Made by a program: the position numbers and the translations under genes
From: Armatimonadota bacterium
GTDB lineage: Bacteria; Armatimonadota; Zipacnadia; Zipacnadales; UBA11051
Assembly (NCBI GenBank): GCA_030612305.1
Contig: JAUWOG010000126.1
Coordinates: 1 to 6,887, forward strand
Direction: 5' to 3'
DNA length: 6,887 nucleotides
The notes under the pieces: generated by a model
Told to the model about the DNA's origin: nothing
Seen by the model: the letters and a program-made list of their open reading frames with translations, nothing else
Database searches by the model: none
Part shown: piece by piece, positions 1 to 4,649 of the stretch
Numbering within the stretch: position 1 is the stretch's first letter
How the letters are laid out: every line of letters starts with the position of its first letter

Positions 1-1
1 A

Positions 2-481
2 CTCGATCCGCAGGGCCTCGCTGAGGTGCGGGACCTCCTGCGCGAACTTGCCGATGAGGGGATGACGGTATTTCTCTCGAGTCACCTGCTCCACGAGGTC
101 GAGCAGATATGCAGTCACGTGGGGGTCATCGTCGAGGGCTCACTGATTACGAGCGGGCGAGTATGCGACCTGCTGGCCGGTGATCGCGCCTATGAGGTGC
201 GCGTGAGCGACGTTGGAGAGCTGCCCGGAGCGGAGGCCGCACTCGGAGAAATGGAACTGGTGCGCGAGTTCAGGCGCACGGGCGACGACACCGTGGCAGT
301 ATGGCTGCATGAGGACAAGCCGGAGGCCCTCAACTCCGGGCTTGTGCAGGCCGGCATAGGTGTCAGGGGCTTGCGCGAGAAACGCGCCCAACTCGAAGAA
401 GTGTATCTGCAAATGGCCGGCGAAGGCGCGGAAGAGCGCCGTCAGGGCAGTCAGAGCAGTCAGGGCGGTGAGCGCCCGTGA
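2..481 (+). CDS. ABC transporter ATP-binding protein, C-terminal part (5' truncated by window edge)
   Basis: This is the C-terminal 159 residues of an ABC ATPase that energises the ABC-2 permease encoded next. The reading frame is already open at the window edge and begins LDPQGL, the D-loop that follows the Walker B motif, so Walker A, the signature motif and Walker B lie upstream and are not visible. The H-switch histidine is seen in FLSSHLLHEVEQ (His about residue 28 of the visible part). It is followed by the usual VGVIVEGSLITSGR strand-turn and a C-terminal accessory domain ending LEEVYLQMAG, typical of ATPases paired with ABC-2 exporters (CcmA/NatA-like). An internal GTG at 26 is not the true start. 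The last 13 codons run through a 9-bp tandem repeat, giving a Ser/Gln/Gly-rich tail (RQGSQSSQGGERP) beyond the conserved fold. The stop overlaps the permease start by 4 nt. Substrate and direction of transport cannot be read from this fragment. Confidence 0.95.
   Translation, partial: LDPQGLAEVRDLLRELADEGMTVFLSSHLLHEVEQICSHVGVIVEGSLITSGRVCDLLAGDRAYEVRVSDVGELPGAEAALGEMELVREFRRTGDDTVAVWLHEDKPEALNSGLVQAGIGVRGLREKRAQLEEVYLQMAGEGAEERRQGSQSSQGGERP
441..476 (+). repeat. 9-bp tandem repeat, about four units, at the ATPase/permease junction
   Basis: Consecutive units read GTCAGGGCA, GTCAGAGCA, GTCAGGGCG and a degenerate GTGAGCGCC. The array encodes the Ser/Gln/Gly tail of the ATPase. Its last, diverged unit supplies the GGTGA Shine-Dalgarno-like sequence (467-471) six nt before the permease GTG at 478. 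Length is a multiple of three, so unit gain or loss would keep the ATPase frame and would not move the ribosome site relative to the permease start. It could be simple replication slippage. Confidence 0.75.
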
Positions 482-1311
482 AACTCTGCCTCCTGCTGCG
501 AGCGGAACTGGCCAAAATATTCGGGCAGAAGGGCACATACGTAGGCTACGGTGTGCTCGCGGTGCTGGTGTGCTTCGTGGTGTGGTTCATGTGGCGACAC
601 GGGCCGCCTTTTGCCAGGAGCATGACGCGAAGCGATGATTTCATCGTCGCCGGGAAGCTGGTAAGCTGGGTCAGTGTGGCGCGCTTCATCATGGAGCCTG
701 CCCTGCTGGTACTCGTCCCGCTGCTGGTGGCGATGGTGTCGGGCGGGCTCTTTGCGGGCGAGATGCAACGCGGGACGATGCGGACGCTGCTCTGCCGGCC
801 GGTGCGCAGACTCTCAGTCGCGACGGCGAAGGACCTCGCCGGATGGATGCATGCCATCAGCCTGACGGCGTTGGTCGGGCTGTTTGGGCTGGCGCTGGGC
901 CTCGCGGTACTGGGCCGCGGCGAGCTGATTACACTGCGCGGCGGACTCACGGTTCTGCCCGAGCAGGTCGCCCTGCTGCGGCTGGCCCAGGCGTACCTCA
1001 TGGCCGCCCTTGCCATGTGCGCGATGGCCTCGCTCGCCACCATCTTTTCACAACTCGTGCAGAATCCCCTCACAGCGATGGCGCTGGCGGTCGGCTTCCT
1101 CCTCGTCAGTGCCACGGTCGGGGCCATACCGTACTGCGAGTCGCTGAAGCCGTATCTGTTGAGCACGCAGATGGACGACTATACGGCTCTGTTTCATTCG
1201 CAGGTGACGTTCGGGGAACTGCGGTGGGCGCTGGGCTGCATGGCCGTCTATGCCGTGGCACCATTCGTACTCGGAATCATCATTTTCCGCTACAGGGATA
1301 TCACATGCTAA
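478..1311 (+). CDS. ABC-2 type transporter permease
   Basis: This 277-residue integral membrane protein is the likely partner of the upstream ATPase. About six hydrophobic helices are visible: residues 22-39, 71-92, 122-146, 168-190, 198-218 and 250-270, the usual number for an ABC-2 (NatB/CcmB-like) permease. Between helices 2 and 3 lies EMQRGTMRTLLCRPVRR (95-111), the amphipathic 'E..RGT.R.LL.RP..R' element common in ABC-2 permeases that contacts the ATPase. The longer segment at 41-70, between helices 1 and 2, is probably extracytoplasmic. The start is GTG, chosen because it overlaps the ATPase stop in a GTGA arrangement and has GGTGA six nt upstream. The end overlaps the next gene by 7 nt. 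The transported substrate is unknown. Classical lipoprotein releasers (LolCE) are MacB-type, so this is not LolCDE even though a LolA-like gene follows. Confidence 0.93.
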   Translation: MKLCLLLRAELAKIFGQKGTYVGYGVLAVLVCFVVWFMWRHGPPFARSMTRSDDFIVAGKLVSWVSVARFIMEPALLVLVPLLVAMVSGGLFAGEMQRGTMRTLLCRPVRRLSVATAKDLAGWMHAISLTALVGLFGLALGLAVLGRGELITLRGGLTVLPEQVALLRLAQAYLMAALAMCAMASLATIFSQLVQNPLTAMALAVGFLLVSATVGAIPYCESLKPYLLSTQMDDYTALFHSQVTFGELRWALGCMAVYAVAPFVLGIIIFRYRDITC

Positions 1312-1976
1312 GCACAGCGATGGGAAGCAAGAGACTCCGGCTCACGGTCCTCTGGACAATCATGCTGGTGCTGCTCGGGGCCTCGTCAGGTCTGTGCGCA
1401 CTCACCGGTGAGGAGATTATCCGCAAGGCGCTCGACCTGAGCCGGGAAATCAAGGACTACACGGCGCAGGTGACCGTGACGATGGACATTGAGAAGGCGG
1501 ATGTCCCGGTGCGGCATATCACCATCTACTACAAGCATCCGAACAAGATGCACGTGGAGTCCGACAGCCTGGTATTTGTGCCAAAGGCAGCCATCAACCT
1601 GCACTCGCTGGGCAGCATGATAACGAAAAGAAGCCGCTGCAAGCTGGCGGGGCAGAAAGAGGTGGAAGGCCGGCCGGTGTACATGGTGGAGGTGCTGCCT
1701 CCGGAGGACTCGGGGAGGGACGATCGGCTGGTCGTATGGGTCTGGGGGGATCGCTTCACCGTCCACAAGATGCAAACCTACCGGGGCGGGCAGCAACAGT
1801 TCGAGGTGCGGTGGGTCTATCAACAAGTGGGCGGGAAGTACTGGATGCCTCAGTGGATAATCTTCTCGGCGCCGACGGGCCGCTTGCCGGGCGGCAAGCG
1901 CGGCAAGGTGACGCTGTACTTCTCTAAGATAGAGGTCAACACAGGCATTGCGGATACCGTCTTTGAGGGGAAGTAG
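1305..1976 (+). CDS. Exported LolA/LppX-like protein (outer-membrane lipoprotein-sorting protein family)
   Basis: This 223-residue protein begins with an n-region (KRLR, 9-12) and a hydrophobic core (13-30), then a probable cleavage site near residues 31-33, so it should be periplasmic. It lacks a clear lipobox (SSGLC). The mature part has the COG2834/LolA-like pattern: an amphipathic start (EEIIRKALDLSREIKDYTA), a strand ending in YYKHPNKMHVES (75-86), the strand pair LAGQKEVEGRPVYMVEVLPP (114-133), alternating aromatic beta strands at 143-187 (VVWVWGDRF, KYWMPQWIIF) and the family-like ending VNTGIADTVFEG. The fold is a half-barrel that binds lipid or acyl chains; LolA, LppX and the RseB N-domain share it. 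The ATG at 1305 is preferred over ATG 1320 because AGGGA lies 6 nt upstream and it overlaps the permease stop (ATGCTAA). The frame is open back to 843, but that part is a shadow of the permease. The ligand is unknown; a carrier role is inferred from fold alone. Confidence 0.85.
   Translation: MLSTAMGSKRLRLTVLWTIMLVLLGASSGLCALTGEEIIRKALDLSREIKDYTAQVTVTMDIEKADVPVRHITIYYKHPNKMHVESDSLVFVPKAAINLHSLGSMITKRSRCKLAGQKEVEGRPVYMVEVLPPEDSGRDDRLVVWVWGDRFTVHKMQTYRGGQQQFEVRWVYQQVGGKYWMPQWIIFSAPTGRLPGGKRGKVTLYFSKIEVNTGIADTVFEGK
1881..1900 (+). repeat. Perfect inverted repeat (8-bp stem, 4-nt loop) inside the LolA-like gene
   Basis: Arms CGCTTGCC (1881-1888) and GGCAAGCG (1893-1900) flank GGGC. It encodes RLPGGKR near the C-terminus and lies 76 nt before the stop. 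No T-tract follows, so it is not a terminator. It could slow ribosomes or stabilise the mRNA, or it may simply reflect G+C-rich coding. Confidence 0.5.
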
Positions 1977-1980
1977 TGTG
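1965..1980 (+). promoter_or_regulatory. Ribosome binding site deciding the GTG start at 1978
   Basis: GAGGGGA (1965-1971) lies 6 nt before GTG 1978, within the last codons of the LolA-like gene. An in-frame ATG at 1948 would add ten residues but overlaps the previous gene by 29 nt and has no comparable site, so GTG 1978 is preferred. Confidence 0.7.
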
Positions 1981-2829
1981 AGCGACAGCAGAGCGCATTC
2001 ACACCGGGCGGAACTCGCCCTGCACCGTCGCAGCAGGCGCGGGTCGCCGGATGCCTTGCGTGCGCTTCTCCACCGTGGCGCAGACCAGTGGTACACTGCC
2101 GCGCTGATGGTCTGCGGCGACGAGCAAGGCGCTGCCGAAGCAGTCGCGCGCACGTGGCGGAGTTTGCTCGACAAGCTCGCCGGCTGGAGACTCGGCGGCG
2201 GCCTGCGGAGGCGAGCGGAGAGGTTGCTGGTACACGAGCTGTCCGCGTGTGCGAGCTACCATGAGGCCGACAGTGCCGTGCAGCGTAGCCGCCAGATGGC
2301 CGATGAAGAGCTCATTGCATTGCCGGCGGAACGGGCAGACGAACTGCTGGCGTGCATCACGGACGCGAGCGACAAGATAGCCGCAGCACACGCGGTTCGC
2401 GCGCGCCTCTTCCGCATCGCACGCCTCGCCCTCGGCGTCGTAGTGGTGGGCTTTATCTCTGTTGTCGTCTGGAGTGTTGCTCTCGGAAATCAGGTCAGCG
2501 TTACGCAGGTGAGCTGGAAATGTCTGCGAGAGCGAATCGTGGCGCAGGATTTGCCCGGTGTAGTGGCCGATGTGACGAGCGAGTTCTCCATTGCTGAGGA
2601 CCAGAGCCCCACCAGTGCCCAGGCGCTGCAGCAGGCGGGCCTGATACTCGAGGAAATCGCCAACGCAGACCAGGCCGGCTCTCCGACGACCATGCACCGT
2701 ATCGGGCAGCGCAGCCGTGCAGAAGGTCTCGCCGCGGAGGTGCAAGTGGTGGCCCAGCGGCTGCCGCAACAGATGCGCAGTGAACTGATGCGAGCCGCCC
2801 TTGTCCTTGAGGAGGTTGAGAACTGGTGA
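1978..2829 (+). CDS. Single-pass membrane protein with a degenerate ECF sigma-factor-like cytoplasmic domain
   Basis: I do not recognise this 283-residue protein as a named family. Residues 22-90 follow the ECF sigma region 2 pattern: GSPDALRALLHRGADQWYTA, then GDEQGAAEAVARTW (47-60), W70-R71 and a basic helix LRRRAERLLVHEL (76-88). Residues 112-149 resemble region 4: LPAER (115-119), then KIAAAHAVRARLFRIAR (133-149), comparable to 'EIA...TVRSRLHRAR', but about seven residues are missing between the IA and VRARL elements, so a normal helix-turn-helix seems impossible. The region 4 helix runs straight into one membrane helix (about 147-169). Arginines before it predict a cytoplasmic N-terminus and an outside C-terminal part (170-283), which is helical and has no motif I know. 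The gene starts one nt after the LolA-like stop and overlaps the lipoprotein gene by 4 nt. What is seen is the pattern and the membrane helix; sigma ancestry is an inference from an alignment by eye. It might instead be an unrelated helical anchor protein. Confidence 0.85.
   Translation: MSDSRAHSHRAELALHRRSRRGSPDALRALLHRGADQWYTAALMVCGDEQGAAEAVARTWRSLLDKLAGWRLGGGLRRRAERLLVHELSACASYHEADSAVQRSRQMADEELIALPAERADELLACITDASDKIAAAHAVRARLFRIARLALGVVVVGFISVVVWSVALGNQVSVTQVSWKCLRERIVAQDLPGVVADVTSEFSIAEDQSPTSAQALQQAGLILEEIANADQAGSPTTMHRIGQRSRAEGLAAEVQVVAQRLPQQMRSELMRAALVLEEVENW
2810..2828 (+). promoter_or_regulatory. Strong ribosome binding site for the lipoprotein gene (GTG 2826)
   Basis: AGGAGGT (2810-2816) is a near-perfect anti-16S match, 9 nt before GTG 2826, and lies in the end of the preceding gene. 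With the GTGA overlap it fixes the start and yields a proper lipoprotein signal peptide. Confidence 0.8.
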
Positions 2830-4544
2830 CGGCGCTTCGGCGAGTTGGGCTGCGGATTGTGCTCATCGCCCTCGGTGTAGCGGTCTTGAGCGGCTGCTAC
2901 AGCCGCGCCCAGCGTATCTACCAGCGTGCCGAGGCGTTCCTGGCGAAGGGCGAAACGCGACTCGCTGCCGAGGAGTACCGGCGGCTGGTGATCGAGGAGC
3001 CGAGGTCGGCACTCGCCGATGACGCGCTATACAAGCTGGCCTACCTTTTCCGCGAGGACTTCTCCAACCCCACCTCCGCAATCAAGACCTATCTGATGCT
3101 GGCCGACGGGCGCCCGGCCTCGCCCTATGCGGATGATGCGCTGTTGTGGGTGGCATATATCCAGAGGCACGACATGAGAAGCCCGGCGGCGGTGCGGGCG
3201 ACCTGTGAGAAGGTCAAGGACCGCTTCCCGGACAACAAGCGCGTCATCGCGCGCTGCCATCTGCACCTCGTCGAGGCGCTCTACGCACGCGGGCAGTACG
3301 AGCAGGCGATGACGGAGGCGGAGCTTCTCGAGTCCGAAGTGCCCGACCAGAGGCGGCAAGTCGCGGCCGCAGCCCTCATCCATGCCCGCGCCGCACAGAG
3401 GTGCCTTGGCGATGATGAGAAGACCGTGAAGCTTTTTGAACAGATCCTTGAGAAGTACCCGGATACATACAGTGCGGCGGAGGCGAAGCGTGCCATCGGC
3501 CTCATCTGGTACGACGTTCGAGCGGAAGACGAGGAGAAGACGCGGCAGGCACTGGAGGCCGCCGCGCGAGTCATGCACGGCGTAGCTCCCTTCTCAGGCG
3601 CGGGGAGCATAAAGCAGCAGCAGCTTGCCGCGCTGAGGAGTCTCCTGCTCTTCCACGGCCTGAAACTCGATGAACAGACGCTCCTGGCTGTGTCAGGCGC
3701 CGCCTTCGATTTCCTCTACAAGACCGAAGACCCCTCGGTGGGCTCCCGGCTCTTCGTGCGGAACCCGTATGTAGTTGTGGCCAATACGATGGGCTTCGCA
3801 ACCAATGAATGGTCGGCCCCCGATGCCGAGAGCAGCTTCAGCTCCCTGGCGCAGGCCATAAAGCACGGACGCCCCGTGCTCGTGCAACAGAGAAGCCCGG
3901 AGCGCCGGTGGGTCATCGTCACCGGCTACCGCCCTGCCCAGGATCAGGTATTCTACATGGCACCGGGCCAGAGCAATGCCTCCAGAACCACCAGGCAGAA
4001 ATTCCTCCAGCAGTGGTCCTCAGAGAAGTCCCTCGGCTTCGGCGCGTACTACCAGTTCTCGCTCGGCGACCGGGACCGCACCGTGCCGCCGGCGGAACTC
4101 GTGATGGAGACGCTTCGGACTGCCCTGGCCGTCAATGAAGGGCGCACGGTCGCCGGCGTCGCCTCCGGGATGCAAGCATACCGCCTGTTGGAACAAGACC
4201 TGGCGGGCCAACCGTCAGACAACCTGCCCAAGATACTTGCATGGAGGGAGCGCCAACTGCCCGAGCTGCAGAGGTGCAGGAGAGCAGCGTGCGTGTTCCT
4301 GCGGCAACAGGCGCCGAACCTGCCGTCGGACAGACATGGGAATCTCTTGCAGGCGGCGGGCGTCTATGAGAGCATAGAGCAGGAGTACAACGCCCTGGCT
4401 GGAGCCATCCAGCGTGCCAACGAGCAACCCGAAGACGAGGAAATGGTTCGGGAAGGCTGGGAGCGTGCAGCCAGGCAACTCCATTTCATCATGGACCTCG
4501 AGGAACAAGCAGCGGAATACCTGCGAGGCGCTGTCGCAGGCTAG
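2826..4544 (+). CDS. Lipoprotein: TPR repeats fused to an apparently inactive C39/BtrH-like papain-fold domain
   Basis: This 572-residue protein starts with RRVGLRIVLIALGVAV and the lipobox LSGC (Cys24), so it should be lipid-anchored at the envelope. Residues 27-235 hold about five BamD/YbgF-like TPR units (A28-L54, S84-Q113, R118-E150, A154-A190, D196-W228), with the usual spacing of G-x-x-x-A and P-x-S/D-x-x-A-x-A. Residues 258-415 resemble the N-terminal domain of butirosin biosynthesis protein H and peptidase C39: LAALRSLLLFHGLKLDEQTL, AVSGAAFDFLY, a central LAQAIKHGRPVLVQ (341-354), then WVIVTGY (362-368) and FYMAPGQ (376-382). Where the family has its nucleophilic Cys, about 12-13 residues before HG (277-278), this protein has QQQ (264-266). 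The catalytic His that normally precedes W/VVVxGY is Arg361. So I infer a binding or scaffold role, not catalysis. The helical C-terminus (423-572) loosely matches the region following BtrH-like domains. The start GTG overlaps the previous stop. Domain family assignment is by eye. Confidence 0.9.
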   Translation: MTALRRVGLRIVLIALGVAVLSGCYSRAQRIYQRAEAFLAKGETRLAAEEYRRLVIEEPRSALADDALYKLAYLFREDFSNPTSAIKTYLMLADGRPASPYADDALLWVAYIQRHDMRSPAAVRATCEKVKDRFPDNKRVIARCHLHLVEALYARGQYEQAMTEAELLESEVPDQRRQVAAAALIHARAAQRCLGDDEKTVKLFEQILEKYPDTYSAAEAKRAIGLIWYDVRAEDEEKTRQALEAAARVMHGVAPFSGAGSIKQQQLAALRSLLLFHGLKLDEQTLLAVSGAAFDFLYKTEDPSVGSRLFVRNPYVVVANTMGFATNEWSAPDAESSFSSLAQAIKHGRPVLVQQRSPERRWVIVTGYRPAQDQVFYMAPGQSNASRTTRQKFLQQWSSEKSLGFGAYYQFSLGDRDRTVPPAELVMETLRTALAVNEGRTVAGVASGMQAYRLLEQDLAGQPSDNLPKILAWRERQLPELQRCRRAACVFLRQQAPNLPSDRHGNLLQAAGVYESIEQEYNALAGAIQRANEQPEDEEMVREGWERAARQLHFIMDLEEQAAEYLRGAVAG

Positions 4545-4608
4545 TGTCCTGTCCCAGAGATCACTTCACATAGTCTCAATACCTCACCAAACCTGTGGCT
4601 CGGCCCAT

Positions 4609-4645
4609 GAGGACACGTAGCGTCCTCCCCTGCGCCTCGCGCAGG
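4609..4645. repeat. Two adjacent hairpins between the lipoprotein gene and the repeat-protein gene
   Basis: Hairpin A has arms GAGGAC (4609-4614) and GTCCTC (4622-4627) with a 7-nt loop. Hairpin B has arms CCTGCGC (4629-4635) and GCGCAGG (4639-4645) with loop CTC. One nt separates them. Neither is followed by a T-run on either strand, so they do not look like simple intrinsic terminators. Hairpin B would cover the only AGG upstream of GTG 4650. They could attenuate read-through from the operon, protect mRNA ends or control translation. The rest of the gap (4545-4608) shows nothing I can name. Confidence 0.55.
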
Positions 4646-4649
4646 TCAG

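Noticed and set aside
843..1304. N-terminal extension of the LolA-like gene frame
   Set aside because: This stretch overlaps the permease coding region and its translation is Gly/Arg/His-rich without features. The signal peptide begins only after ATG 1305.
1386..2174. 262-codon open frame on the minus strand
   Set aside because: It is antisense to two well-supported genes and spans their junction. Its His/Arg/Leu-rich translation is typical of a shadow frame.
1999..2769. 256-codon open frame on the minus strand
   Set aside because: It is antisense to the sigma-like membrane protein, which has a clear start, ribosome site and membrane helix.
2826..4544. Active C39 peptidase or BtrH acyltransferase
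   Set aside because: The expected nucleophilic Cys and the His before the WVIVTGY strand are not visible, and no bacteriocin precursor or aminoglycoside genes are nearby.
4609..4645. Classical rho-independent terminator for the five-gene operon
   Set aside because: The hairpins are sound but no T-run follows on either strand, so I list them as inverted repeats only.
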